58,052 nucleotides of DNA from Hyphomicrobiales bacterium (GTDB taxonomy: Bacteria > Pseudomonadota > Alphaproteobacteria > Rhizobiales > Aestuariivirgaceae): contig JANYHB010000070.1 in NCBI GenBank assembly GCA_025359265.1, positions 1 through 58,052 of the forward strand, in the 5' to 3' direction. The position numbers were made by a program, and so were the translations under genes. Of the stretch, positions 34,678 through 43,835 are shown in pieces. The stretch's first letter is position 1, and each line of letters opens with the position of its first letter. The notes under the pieces are model-generated. The model searched no databases. It was given only the letters and a program-made list of their open reading frames with translations, and was not told the DNA's origin.

Positions 34678-36231
34678 ATGGCACTTGAAATGGTCTCTGA
34701 GACACCACAAAAATCACCTATCTTGCTTTCAATGCAAAATATCAACAAGGCATTTGCCGGTATTCCCGCATTGTCTTCTGCCTCATTAGAAGTGGGTTTT
34801 GGTGAGGTTCATGCGCTGATCGGCCAGAACGGCGCCGGCAAATCAACGATGATCAAAGTTCTCACCGGCTATGTGAAAAGTGACACCGGCGCCATTTCCT
34901 TTGATGGTTCGCCGTTTGAAGCGCGCTCGCCGCAAGATGCCCAGAGACAGGGCATTAGCACGATATATCAGGAAATAAATTTAGTCCCGTTCCGCTCCAT
35001 CACCGAAAACATCTGCTTGGGGCGAGAGCAGCGCCGTTACGGCTTGCTCAACTGGGCGGCCATGCACGAAGAAGCCCAGAAGTTAATGGCGCGGTTCAAC
35101 ATAAAGATTGATGTTCGCAAACCCTTGTATGAGTTCAATACGGCAACCCAGCAAATGGTGGCCATCGCCCGCGCCATCGGGTTCAAGGCCAAGCTGGTGA
35201 TCATGGATGAGCCGACATCTTCCCTCGATGAGCGCGAAGTGAGCGTTCTTTTCGATGTCATTCGCCAGCTCAAGCATTCTGGCATCTCGGTTATTTTTGT
35301 CAGCCACAAACTGGATGAGCTTTACCAAGTGTGTGACCGGGTGACAATCATGCGCGACGGGCGCACGGTGAAAGTGGGTGAACTGCAATCGATCAGCAAA
35401 ATTGAGCTTGTCGCCAGCATGCTGGGGCGCGACGTTGTGCAAGTTGCAAAAAGTGCCACGGCCTTTGGCAAACGCAGTGGCAAGATTGGTGAAACTGTTC
35501 TTGTGGCCAGCAATTTGAGCGCCGGACATAAGGTGCAAGACGTTTCTTTCAGTGTAAAATCTGGCGAAATTGTTGGGCTTGCTGGCTTGCTTGGTGCCGG
35601 GCGCACGGAATCCGCGCGGTTGGTGTTTGGCGCGGATGCGCGCCGCGGTGGCGAGATGTCTCTGGGTGGCCAGAGCCATCATCCGCGCGACCCCATTGAA
35701 GCCATTGCCAGAGGCATTGGATTTTCATCTGAGGATCGAAAAGTTGAAGGCATAATTCCCGACATGTCGGTGGCCGAGAATTTGACCTTGGCGCTGATGC
35801 CGCAACTGACCAAGGTTGGTATTGTGGATGAACAAAAGCAGCTGGTTATTGTTGAAAAATTCATCAAACGCTTGGGCGTCAAATGCAATGGGCCGGATCA
35901 AAGAATTCGTGAACTTTCCGGCGGCAATCAACAAAAGGTATTGCTGGCGCGCTGGTTGGCGATGAACCCGAAGCTGGTTATTCTGGATGAGCCCACGCGC
36001 GGGATTGATGTTGGGGCAAAAGCTGAAATCCAATTGCTGATTAAGGAACTTGCCAATGATGGGCTTGGCGTTTTGATGATCTCTTCCGAGCTGGAAGAAG
36101 TGATTGAAGGATCGGATCGTGTATTTGTTTTGCGCGAAGGCCGCAGTGTGGCTGAACTTTCGGGCAAACAGATCACTGAGGCTGCTGTGATGGCAGCCAT
36201 GGCCCATGGCGAAACGGAACAAGCCTTATGA
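34678..36231 (+). CDS. YtfR-like sugar ABC transporter ATPase, two domains
   Basis: 517 residues from ATG 34678, with ATG 34690 as alternative; the frame starts with GTG at 34645. Domain 1 has Walker A GQNGAGKSTMIK and Walker B VIMDEPTSSLD, but where the signature should be it reads NTATQQMVAIARA; E. coli YtfR shows a similar SVAIQQ. Domain 2 has the degenerate Walker A GLLGAGRTES, signature LSGGNQQKV and Walker B VILDEPTRGID. It is followed by the first permease with ATGA overlap. Energises the YtfQ-like uptake system. Confidence 0.93.
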   Translation: MALEMVSETPQKSPILLSMQNINKAFAGIPALSSASLEVGFGEVHALIGQNGAGKSTMIKVLTGYVKSDTGAISFDGSPFEARSPQDAQRQGISTIYQEINLVPFRSITENICLGREQRRYGLLNWAAMHEEAQKLMARFNIKIDVRKPLYEFNTATQQMVAIARAIGFKAKLVIMDEPTSSLDEREVSVLFDVIRQLKHSGISVIFVSHKLDELYQVCDRVTIMRDGRTVKVGELQSISKIELVASMLGRDVVQVAKSATAFGKRSGKIGETVLVASNLSAGHKVQDVSFSVKSGEIVGLAGLLGAGRTESARLVFGADARRGGEMSLGGQSHHPRDPIEAIARGIGFSSEDRKVEGIIPDMSVAENLTLALMPQLTKVGIVDEQKQLVIVEKFIKRLGVKCNGPDQRIRELSGGNQQKVLLARWLAMNPKLVILDEPTRGIDVGAKAEIQLLIKELANDGLGVLMISSELEEVIEGSDRVFVLREGRSVAELSGKQITEAAVMAAMAHGETEQAL

Positions 36232-37223
36232 GCGATGTTGCAACAGATACGCATAAACTTGCAAAGAGCTTTGATGCCACCCAGTTTCTCACCAAATATT
36301 CGACCGTGCTCGCCCTGCTGGCGCTGGTGATTTTCAATTTAATCTTCACCAAACATTTTATTTCCGTGCAAACCCTCAACGTCAATCTCACGCAAGTTGC
36401 CACAATCGTGATCGTTGGCGTGGGCATGACGCTGGTGATCGCCACGGGTGGGATTGATCTGTCGGTGGGATCAATGATGGCCATATCTGGGGCCATTGCA
36501 CCGCTTATCTTTTTAGGCACCGCTGTTCACATCAGCGAAATCCATCTGAGTGTGGCAGTGGCCATGATCGTGGCCGTGACCACAGCCGGGGCTTTTGGTT
36601 GGTTTAATGGCTGGCTCATTACCCATTTTCGCATTCAGCCAATCATTGCGACTTTGGTGCTGTTCATCGCTGGGCGCGGCATTGCGCAGGTATCCACCAA
36701 TGGAAATCTGCAGCCCTTCAAGCTGGGTGAATTTCAATGGATTGGGCTTGGCCGCTGGCTTGGTGTGCCGGTGCAGGTTGTCATCATGATCGCCTTGGTG
36801 GCCATTGCCGCCTGGGTGCTGCGCCGTTCGTTGTTTGGCAGGCAAATTCTGGCGATTGGCGGCAATGAGCAAGCGGCCCGATTGTCTGGCATTCCGGTGG
36901 CGCGGGTGAAGCGCTGGGTTTATTGCATAAGCGGCTTGTGCTCTGGCATTGCCGGTTTGGTGGTGATCGCCATTAATTCATCCAGCGATGCCAACCTTGT
37001 TGGCCTTGGCATGGAGCTTGATGCCATTGCCGCAGTTGCCGTGGGTGGCACCTTGCTTAGCGGTGGACGCGCCACCGTCACCGGAACTTTGGTTGGCGCG
37101 TTGATAATCCAATTGGTGCGCTACACCTTGTTGTCTAACGGTGTACCTGATGACGTGGCCAAGCTGGTTAAGGCAGCACTGATTGTTCTGGCCGTGTGGT
37201 TGCAACGCCAAAGCAGAGCCTGA
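36228..37223 (+). CDS. YtfT-like sugar ABC transporter permease
   Basis: 331-residue BPD_transp_2 permease with about eight to ten membrane helices. Family blocks: TIVIVGVGMTLVIATGGIDLSVGSMMAISG near residue 60-90, FGWFNGWLITHFRIQPIIATL, LAIGGNEQAARLSGIPVARVK, and AVAVGGTLLSGGRATVTGT. The ATG overlaps the ATPase stop. Forms a heterodimeric channel with the following gene. Confidence 0.93.
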   Translation: MSDVATDTHKLAKSFDATQFLTKYSTVLALLALVIFNLIFTKHFISVQTLNVNLTQVATIVIVGVGMTLVIATGGIDLSVGSMMAISGAIAPLIFLGTAVHISEIHLSVAVAMIVAVTTAGAFGWFNGWLITHFRIQPIIATLVLFIAGRGIAQVSTNGNLQPFKLGEFQWIGLGRWLGVPVQVVIMIALVAIAAWVLRRSLFGRQILAIGGNEQAARLSGIPVARVKRWVYCISGLCSGIAGLVVIAINSSSDANLVGLGMELDAIAAVAVGGTLLSGGRATVTGTLVGALIIQLVRYTLLSNGVPDDVAKLVKAALIVLAVWLQRQSRA

Positions 37224-37226
37224 CCG

Positions 37227-38192
37227 ATGAAAAAAAATTCCATCATTGCCGCATTATCAAGCCAGGGTGTTTTGCTGGCGCTGGCGCTGCTCATACTTTT
37301 TGGATGGTTGCGCTATGACAACTTTTTAGGCCTGTTTAATATCTCAACCGTGCTGCGCTATAATTCGATGTTCGCGCTGGTGGCGCTGGGCATGTGTTTT
37401 GTGATCATGACGGGGGGCATCGATCTTTCAGTAGGATCAACCGCAGCCCTGGGCAGCGTTGTGTCGGCTTTGTTCAGCACGCAAGGCATGGTGGTGGGAA
37501 CCTTGGTTGGCGTAGGTGCTGGCTTGATTGTTGGGATCCTCAATGGCTTTCTCATCGTGCGCTTGAAGATTTTGCCCTTCATCGCCACCTTGGCCACGAT
37601 GCTGGCGGCCAATGGCACGGCGCTGCTGCTGGCCCATGATGAAACTGTTTCGGTTTCCTATGATGGAACTTTTGTCAATCTCGGCCAGGGTGATTTCTAT
37701 AACATTCCAATTCCGGCGCTCATCGCGGTTTTGGCTTATGCCATCGGTTCTGTGGTTTTGAATTTCACCAGCACCGGCCGATCGGTTCTGGCCATTGGTG
37801 GCAATGAAGATGCCAGCCGCATGATGGGGCTTCCCGTCAACCGCGTCAAATTCATGGTTTATGTGCTGAGCGGCGGGCTTTCGGGCTTGGCCGGAGTTAT
37901 TCTGGCCTCACAATTCGGCGCGGGCCAGCCCATTGAGGGCGTGGGCTGGGAACTTTTCGCCATTGCCTCAGTGGTTGTCGGCGGCACGTTGTTGACGGGT
38001 GGTGTTGGCTCAGTTGGCGCCACCTTGGCTGGCGTGTTGCTGTTGGGCCTTATTTTTAATGTGTTGAACTTTGAAAATGGGCTGGGCTGGATTTCTCTCT
38101 CGGCCTACTGGCAATCAGTTATTCGCGGATTGTTTTTGCTGTTTGTTGTTATCCTGCAATCGCGGTTGACGCTGCGGCAAAAACAAGCCTGA
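37227..38192 (+). CDS. YjfF-like sugar ABC transporter permease
   Basis: 321-residue second permease of the same family: MFALVALGMCFVIMTGGIDLSVG near residue 50, GILNGFLIVRLKILPFIATLA, LAIGGNEDASRMMGLPVNRVK and ASVVVGGTLLTGGVGSVGAT. The two different permeases per system are a feature of ytfT-yjfF. Three bases separate it from the first permease. Last gene of the plus-strand transcript, converging on the SDR gene with a 20-base gap. Confidence 0.93.
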   Translation: MKKNSIIAALSSQGVLLALALLILFGWLRYDNFLGLFNISTVLRYNSMFALVALGMCFVIMTGGIDLSVGSTAALGSVVSALFSTQGMVVGTLVGVGAGLIVGILNGFLIVRLKILPFIATLATMLAANGTALLLAHDETVSVSYDGTFVNLGQGDFYNIPIPALIAVLAYAIGSVVLNFTSTGRSVLAIGGNEDASRMMGLPVNRVKFMVYVLSGGLSGLAGVILASQFGAGQPIEGVGWELFAIASVVVGGTLLTGGVGSVGATLAGVLLLGLIFNVLNFENGLGWISLSAYWQSVIRGLFLLFVVILQSRLTLRQKQA

Positions 38193-38212
38193 GGTTTATG
38201 ATGTAATGGGGT

Positions 38213-39064
38213 TTAGCCATTCGTGGCAAAGCCGGGATAAAGCGTCATCCCGCCATCAATGAACAGCGTTTGGCCGTTGATATAATCAGCATGATCAGAG
38301 GCCAGCCACACCGCAGAATGCGCCACATCTTCCGGCTCGCCAATGCGGCCATAGGGCACCAGTGTCATTAACTTGTCATAGGCTTGCTGCGTATTCCACG
38401 CCGCAGTATTGATTGGCGTGCGCGTGGCACCCGGGCCAATGCTGTTGACGCGGATTTTCTGCGGTGCCAATTCCTGCGCCAAGCTTTGCATGAACATCCG
38501 CATGCCGCCCTTGGAAGAGGCATAGTTCACATGCCCGCCCCATGGAATGATTTCATGCACCGAACTCATGCAAATAATCTTGCCCGCCGCGCGCGAGACC
38601 GCTGGCACAATGCCGCGACGTTTGAATTCGCGCACCGCTTCCCGCGCGCACAGAAATTGCCCCGTGAGGTTGACGCCCATGACCATGTTCCATTGGGCCA
38701 GTGTCATTTCTGCAAAAGCTGCATCGCGCTGCAAGCCGGCATTGGCCACCAGAATATCAATTGTGCCGAATTCCGCGATCATGCTTTTGAACATGGCGGC
38801 AACTTGTTCCTCGTTTGAAACGTCAGCCTTGTAAGCAGCTGATTTTACGCCAAGGGCCTTGATGGTTTCAACCACCGCATTGGCCGCCTCATCACCCGCC
38901 ACATAGTTGACCGCCACATCAGCACCAGCCTGCCCCATGGCGATAGCCACCGCTTGGCCAATGCCCGAATTGGCCCCCGTGACCAAGGCTTTTTGCCCCA
39001 CGAGCAATTTGGGCAATGGCGGAAGCGCCGTTGATGACAAATAGTTTGGTGTTGCGTCACTCAT
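38213..39064 (-). CDS. SDR family oxidoreductase (glucose 1-dehydrogenase-like)
   Basis: 283 residues from ATG 39064, preceded by AGGGAG. Classical short-chain dehydrogenase: cofactor motif VTGANSGIGQAVA near residue 33, NAG in LVANAGLQRD, catalytic Ser in CMSSVHEI and YASSK active-site motif, C-terminal INGQTLFIDGGMTL. Relatives oxidise aldoses at C1 to lactones. It starts 15 bases past the ATG side of the glucosidase stop and is co-directional with it, so both may be in one transcript acting on the same sugar. Confidence 0.9.
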   Translation of the reverse strand: MSDATPNYLSSTALPPLPKLLVGQKALVTGANSGIGQAVAIAMGQAGADVAVNYVAGDEAANAVVETIKALGVKSAAYKADVSNEEQVAAMFKSMIAEFGTIDILVANAGLQRDAAFAEMTLAQWNMVMGVNLTGQFLCAREAVREFKRRGIVPAVSRAAGKIICMSSVHEIIPWGGHVNYASSKGGMRMFMQSLAQELAPQKIRVNSIGPGATRTPINTAAWNTQQAYDKLMTLVPYGRIGEPEDVAHSAVWLASDHADYINGQTLFIDGGMTLYPGFATNG

Positions 39065-39078
39065 TTTAGACTCCCTGT

Positions 39079-41781
39079 TCAATTATTCGTTTGCAGAAGC
39101 AAGGCGATGAGGCCCGTCCACCCGGTTTGATGAGAGGCCCCCAAGCCTCGCCCGGTGTCGCCATGAAAGTATTCGTGGAACAGCGGCAATTCGTTTGCTT
39201 CTGGCGCATTTTTTTGGCCATTGGAAGGATCGCCGAAAGGGCGGCTGCCATCGGCTCGTTTCAAAAAGAGGCGCTGCAAACGTTTGGAAAGCTCATCAGC
39301 GATCTGTGCCAGGTTCATCGGGGTGCCGGAACCAGTGGGGCATTCGATCTGAAAATCATCGCCGTGATAGCGATGAAATTTCATCAAGGCATCGATGATC
39401 AAAAAATTCGCTGGCATCCAAATGGGGCCGCGCCAGTTTGAGTTGCCACCATAGATGCGCGTCTCACCTTCTCCCGGCTCATAGTGAAGCCCAAAGTTTT
39501 CGCCCGCGTGTACGAAAGTGTAGGGATGTTTCTGATGAAATTTCGAAAGCGAGCGAATGCCATAGTCTGACAAGAACTCAGTCTCATCCAGCATCCGCGT
39601 CAACACAGCATTGAGCCGGTGCTTGCGCATCAGCGACATTAAATGGAAGCCGTTTTTATTTGGCATCCGCCAATCAGAGACCAGTGCCGCAAGATCAGGC
39701 CGGTGCGAAATAAACCAATCCAACCGCGCGGCAAAATCCGGGAATAGTTTTGTGCAGTCTTCTTCCAGCACTTCAACGGCCAACAACGGAATTAAGCCAA
39801 CTAAAGAATGAATGCGCATCACGGTTTGCGGGGCACCAGGAATGTGCAAAACGTTATAATAGAATTCGTCTTGTTCATCCCAAAGCCCGGTTGGCATGGG
39901 CCCTGTTGTGCTATGGACGGCCTCAGCGATATATAAAAAATGCTCCAGAAATTTGGTGGCGATGTCTTCATAGACTTTATTTCTGCGCGACAGTTCCAAC
40001 GCGATGCGCATCATATTGAGGGCGAAGGTGGCGGCCCAGGCCGTGCCATCAACCTGATCGAGATAACCGCCACCAGGCAGCGCTTTGCGCAGATCAAACA
40101 GCCCAACATTGTCGAGGCCGAGAAAACCGCCTTGAAAAATGTTGCGCCCCATATTGTCTTCGCGGTTTACCCACCACGTGAAATTCAGCATCAGCTTGTG
40201 GAAAACCCGTTCAAGAAACACCACATCGCCCGCGCCAACGGCTTTTCGCTCTTGTTCATAGATCTGCAAGGCGGCCCACGCCTGCACAGGCGGATTTACA
40301 TCGCCGAAATTCCATTCATAGGCAGGAATTTGCCCATTGGGATGCAGTGAGCGCGCTTGCGTGAGAAGGACCAGCTGGGATTTTGCAAAGCTCGGATCAA
40401 TGAGCGCAAGAGTTACGGCATGAAAAGCCAAATCCCAAGCGGCGAACCATGGATATTCCCATGAATCGGGCATGGAAATGATATCGCCCATATCAAGGTG
40501 GCTGCCATCGCCAAGCGATAGATGGCCCCATTCCGCATTTCGAATGGCGGCACGCGCGGGCGAAGGTGCGGGCTGCGACGGGTCGCCTTCCAGCCACAGC
40601 CTCACGTCATAACCGTAATATTGCTTGCACCACAACATGCCCGCAAGCGCTTGGCGCTGGACAAGCCGTTTGTCTGAATCGCCTTGTCCCGCTTGCAGCG
40701 CCGCATAAAATTCATCGGTTTCATTGCGCCTCAGCAACACGGTGGCATCAAAGTCTTTGAACCAATTCTTGCTCGTGCCACGTGATAGCCTGACGCGAAC
40801 TGTCTTCTTTCCACCGGGCGCTATCATTGCAACGCAATGGGCGGCAGCCTTGGTGCCACTTTTTGCAGCGTTGCGCGTACCTCGGCCATTGACAACCGCG
40901 TTATTGATCTCATCTTTAAAATTGGCGCCGAGCTTGGTGCCATACAGCCGGTCTGTATTCGTATCATTTTCGCAGAATAGAATGTCTGCCTCTTGATCAC
41001 ACTGCCATTGCATTGCCGGCAGCGCGCCATGGCTGATATAAATGGCTTTTGAATCCGCCGCGCTTAAAGTGGGCCTCGCACTGCCAGTTGCCCAAGACCA
41101 CTGATTGCGGAACCAAATTTGCGGCAAAATATGAAGTGGCGCCGCATCTGGCCCGCGGTTCGTTGCAGTAATCTGCAAAAGAATATCGTCGGGTGCCGCC
41201 TTTGCGTATTCAATCTCCACGTCAAAGTAGCGGTTGTCTTTGAATACGCCGGTATCGATCAACTCATATTCTGGCTCAGTCAGCGGACGCACGGCATTGA
41301 CCTTGACTAATTCCTCATAGGGAAATTCACCCTGGGGATATTTATACAGCATTTTCATATAAGCATGGCTGGGCAGACCATCGAGATAGTAATAGAGTTC
41401 CTTTACATCCTCACCATGATTGCCTTGTGAATTGGTCAGGCCAAACAGCCGCTCTTTCATGATCGGGTCGCGGCCATTCCACAAAGCCACGCTCATGCAA
41501 ACATTCAACTTGTCATCGCCAAACCCACCCAGGCCATCTTCGCCCCAGCGATAAGCTCTGCTGCGTGCATGATCATGCGGGAAATACTCCCATGCAGAAC
41601 CATCGGCAGAATAGTCTTCCCGCACAGTGCCCCATTGGCGCTCACTCAAATAAGGGCCCCATTGTCGCCATCGAGCAACATCCGCGCTGTCTGCACTGAG
41701 CCGTTGCCCCTCTGCGGTTTTTGCCAACTTTGGGTTTATCGGGCTCGCCGTTTGTATTTTCATGCTGCTTTGTAACAGCAT
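39079..41781 (-). CDS. Glucosidase, GH63-type (MGH1-like) glycoside hydrolase
   Basis: 900 residues without signal peptide, so probably cytoplasmic. N-terminal beta-rich part with RWRQWGPYLSERQWGTVRED and DHARSRAYRWGEDGLGG, then an (alpha/alpha)6 barrel with PWFAAWDLAFHAVTLAL, PAYEWNFGDVNPPVQAWA, GLWDEQDEFYYN, GGNSNWRGPIWMPANFL and HQTGWTGLIALLL. These are features of bacterial GH63 alpha-glucosidase-like proteins and mannosylglycerate-hydrolase-like barrels. The actual substrate is unknown. Start ATG 41781 or 41763. With the SDR gene and the nearby importer it suggests use of a small alpha-glucoside. Confidence 0.9.
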   Translation of the reverse strand: MLLQSSMKIQTASPINPKLAKTAEGQRLSADSADVARWRQWGPYLSERQWGTVREDYSADGSAWEYFPHDHARSRAYRWGEDGLGGFGDDKLNVCMSVALWNGRDPIMKERLFGLTNSQGNHGEDVKELYYYLDGLPSHAYMKMLYKYPQGEFPYEELVKVNAVRPLTEPEYELIDTGVFKDNRYFDVEIEYAKAAPDDILLQITATNRGPDAAPLHILPQIWFRNQWSWATGSARPTLSAADSKAIYISHGALPAMQWQCDQEADILFCENDTNTDRLYGTKLGANFKDEINNAVVNGRGTRNAAKSGTKAAAHCVAMIAPGGKKTVRVRLSRGTSKNWFKDFDATVLLRRNETDEFYAALQAGQGDSDKRLVQRQALAGMLWCKQYYGYDVRLWLEGDPSQPAPSPARAAIRNAEWGHLSLGDGSHLDMGDIISMPDSWEYPWFAAWDLAFHAVTLALIDPSFAKSQLVLLTQARSLHPNGQIPAYEWNFGDVNPPVQAWAALQIYEQERKAVGAGDVVFLERVFHKLMLNFTWWVNREDNMGRNIFQGGFLGLDNVGLFDLRKALPGGGYLDQVDGTAWAATFALNMMRIALELSRRNKVYEDIATKFLEHFLYIAEAVHSTTGPMPTGLWDEQDEFYYNVLHIPGAPQTVMRIHSLVGLIPLLAVEVLEEDCTKLFPDFAARLDWFISHRPDLAALVSDWRMPNKNGFHLMSLMRKHRLNAVLTRMLDETEFLSDYGIRSLSKFHQKHPYTFVHAGENFGLHYEPGEGETRIYGGNSNWRGPIWMPANFLIIDALMKFHRYHGDDFQIECPTGSGTPMNLAQIADELSKRLQRLFLKRADGSRPFGDPSNGQKNAPEANELPLFHEYFHGDTGRGLGASHQTGWTGLIALLLQTNN

Positions 41782-41890
41782 TTCAAACCTGTGACATCCT
41801 CAGATATGGTGGCGCCACGCCTAACTGGTGATTGCTAAACAGCAGTCAAAATCTTGGCGCATTTCACCCGCGCTGCCGTTTCGCGCAAGA

Positions 41891-41929
41891 CCGCTGTTTT
41901 ATGCAGCGGCCCGGTTTGGCCGAAACCGG
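41891..41929. terminator. Tandem hairpins in gap between crotonase and glucosidase genes
   Basis: Two adjacent perfect stems: CCGCTG / CAGCGG (41891-41909, loop TTTTATG) and CCGGTTT / AAACCGG (41911-41929, loop GGCCG). They lie in the 220-base gap downstream of the AraC-crotonase pair and upstream of the glucosidase gene. No T-run; they may end or process the upstream transcript. Confidence 0.4.
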
Positions 41930-42001
41930 CCCTGAGCGAATTGCCGCCTGCCATTTTCCCAACTTCGATGGGCAGACTGCGACCTTATAATTAGCCTGGT
42001 T

Positions 42002-42799
42002 TCATGCGGGCTTCACCTTTGCCCCCGTCTTATTGGCAAAGGCTTGCAACAATGTGCGCGACGCGGGTTGCGTGTTGACAATCCCGGCCACGACAGCCTC
42101 AGCGTAAGATGCGTCAAAGGCCGACATATTTTGCATGTGGGCGATAGCCGAGCAGATTGCGAAATTGGAAAGCGGTGGATTTTTGGCGGCTATCCGCGCC
42201 AGCTCCATGGCCTTGGCTTCACTGTCTTCCACCAAATACTGGCAGAGACCTATGTCTACCGCTTCGCGGCCTTTATAAATGCGACCTGTCAGCATCATGT
42301 CAATCATCCTGGCTTTGCCCACCAAGTCTGCCACGCGGATGGTGGCACCGCCGCCGGTAAACAAGCCGCGCTGCCCTTCCGGCAGAGCAAAATAAGTGGT
42401 TGCATCGCTCACGCGGATGTGTGCCGATGAAGCCAGTTCCAAGCCGCCGCCGACCACCGCGCCTTTCAAGGCCGCGATCACTGGAATACCGCCGTATTCC
42501 ATTTTGTTGAAAGCCTCGTGCCAGCGCATGCAAATAAACATGAAATCCGCCGCCGAGCGATCCTGCCTGTGGTGTTCCACCAAATCCAGGCCCGCAGAAA
42601 AATGCGCTCCGGCGGCGCATAGCACCACCGCGCGAATGCCTGAACGCGGCAAGCCATTGAACAGCCTGATGAGTTGTTCCACCGTTTCAGCATCAATGGC
42701 ATTGCGCTTTTCAGGCCGATTGAGACGCACGGTCGCGATAGAGTCTTCCACGCTGACCTGTAAATTGGAAAATTCCGGCATTTCAAAAGTGTTAGCCAT
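42002..42799 (-). CDS. Enoyl-CoA hydratase/isomerase (crotonase) family protein
   Basis: 265-residue crotonase-fold protein acting on acyl-CoA thioesters. Oxyanion-hole motifs AHFSAGLDL (near residue 65) and [10 protein letters not shown] (near 113) are intact, with [13 protein letters not shown] at the N-terminus. The catalytic region reads [18 protein letters not shown]; a glutamate is present at the usual second position (PEGQRG), with the first less clear. It starts immediately after the stop of the AraC regulator gene. Its role beside an alpha-galactoside-type locus is not obvious; it may serve an unrelated short-chain acyl-CoA. Confidence 0.9.
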   Translation of the reverse strand: MANTFEMPEFSNLQVSVEDSIATVRLNRPEKRNAIDAETVEQLIRLFNGLPRSGIRAVVLCAAGAHFSAGLDLVEHHRQDRSAADFMFICMRWHEAFNKMEYGGIPVIAALKGAVVGGGLELASSAHIRVSDATTYFALPEGQRGLFTGGGATIRVADLVGKARMIDMMLTGRIYKGREAVDIGLCQYLVEDSEAKAMELARIAAKNPPLSNFAICSAIAHMQNMSAFDASYAEAVVAGIVNTQPASRTLLQAFANKTGAKVKPA

Positions 42800-43693
42800 T
42801 CACGCTCCTCTATATTTAATCCGCAATTGATTGGGGGCCATGCCGTATGCGGCGGCGAAATGGGCATAAAATTGGCTGGTGGAACCGAAACCGCTGGCTT
42901 CAGCCACTGTTGCAATGGCCACATCGCTTTCCAACAGCAAGCCGCGCGCCCGCAAAAGACGCATGCGCAAGACGAATTGCTTAAGCGGAATGTTCATCGC
43001 TTTCGAAAAAATGTTGAGCGCATAATTAGGATGCAGGCCGGTAACTTCGGTTACGTCTTCATTTTTCAGATGCTGATCTAAATTTTCCAGCACGTGCCGC
43101 ACCATATTCACCACATGGCGGATGTGGGCTGAGGCCAACGATTGGGGCGCTTTTTTCCTGGCCCATGGTTCTTTGATCAACTGCAAGCCTTGCATCTCCA
43201 TACGGCGGAACAGGGCGTTGAGTTCCATTTTGAGAATGTCCAAACGCTCGGCATTCACCGCACGATAATCGCTGTGCCAACGCATCAGCATATCATAGCT
43301 GCACAGTGCCACAGGGCAGGCGACGATGGCGCCATTCAACAACGCCGTTTGCAATTCTGCCAGGTGCGGCATCATCAAAAACACATCAAGCGGGATATAG
43401 ATGTTGCAGAGTTCCGGCTCTCCGTATGGTTCCACGGCGATAAGCTGATGCGGCACATTCGCCCAAAAGATTACCAGCTGGCCAGGTTCCACCATAATCT
43501 CGGCCCCATCCATATTATATTTCAATTGGCAGTTCTGGGTGAAATTAACCTCCACGTGACCATGATGATGGGGATGGGCCATAATCTGCGGCTTGAACAC
43601 GCGCATGCCAAATCGGCCAAAGGCCTTAGAGCGTGCATAAAATCTACGCTCACTGGCAACGGTGCCTGACACTTTGGCAATGATACCAGCCAT
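42800..43693 (-). CDS. AraC-family regulator, MelR/AgpT-like
   Basis: 297 residues from ATG 43693; the longer frame uses TTG 43711. N-terminal cupin sensor domain with HPHHHGHVEVNFT, LVIFWANVPHQL and IYIPLDVFLMMPHL, closely recalling MelR of E. coli (HWHGQVEVN, FWACTPHQL). The C-terminal double helix-turn-helix spans about residues 195-297 (LHPNYALNIFSKAMN, FVLRMRLLRARGLLL, ASGFGSTSQFYAHF). MelR activates melibiose genes, and in S. meliloti the AraC-type AgpT activates the agp/aga genes. It is divergent from the AgpA-like operon, fitting that role. Confidence 0.9.
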   Translation of the reverse strand: MAGIIAKVSGTVASERRFYARSKAFGRFGMRVFKPQIMAHPHHHGHVEVNFTQNCQLKYNMDGAEIMVEPGQLVIFWANVPHQLIAVEPYGEPELCNIYIPLDVFLMMPHLAELQTALLNGAIVACPVALCSYDMLMRWHSDYRAVNAERLDILKMELNALFRRMEMQGLQLIKEPWARKKAPQSLASAHIRHVVNMVRHVLENLDQHLKNEDVTEVTGLHPNYALNIFSKAMNIPLKQFVLRMRLLRARGLLLESDVAIATVAEASGFGSTSQFYAHFAAAYGMAPNQLRIKYRGA

Positions 43694-43835
43694 GCGTAAC
43701 AATTTCACCAATCTTTAAAACTCGGAATTGTTATTATGGAAACGGGATTGCCGCAAGCCCCAATTTAAGTGAACCTGTGGCAACGGAGAGTCTTCGAAGC
43801 TCCGACAAAAAGAATAAAGTTTTGGGAGGATAATA

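Noticed and set aside
34678-36231. Missing signature motif in domain 1 of the YtfR-like ATPase
   Set aside because: E. coli YtfR has a similarly changed motif, so this looks like a family trait and not a novelty.
41891-41929. Tandem hairpins as a riboswitch for the glucosidase gene
   Set aside because: Only two simple short stems; no conserved aptamer pattern I can recognise.
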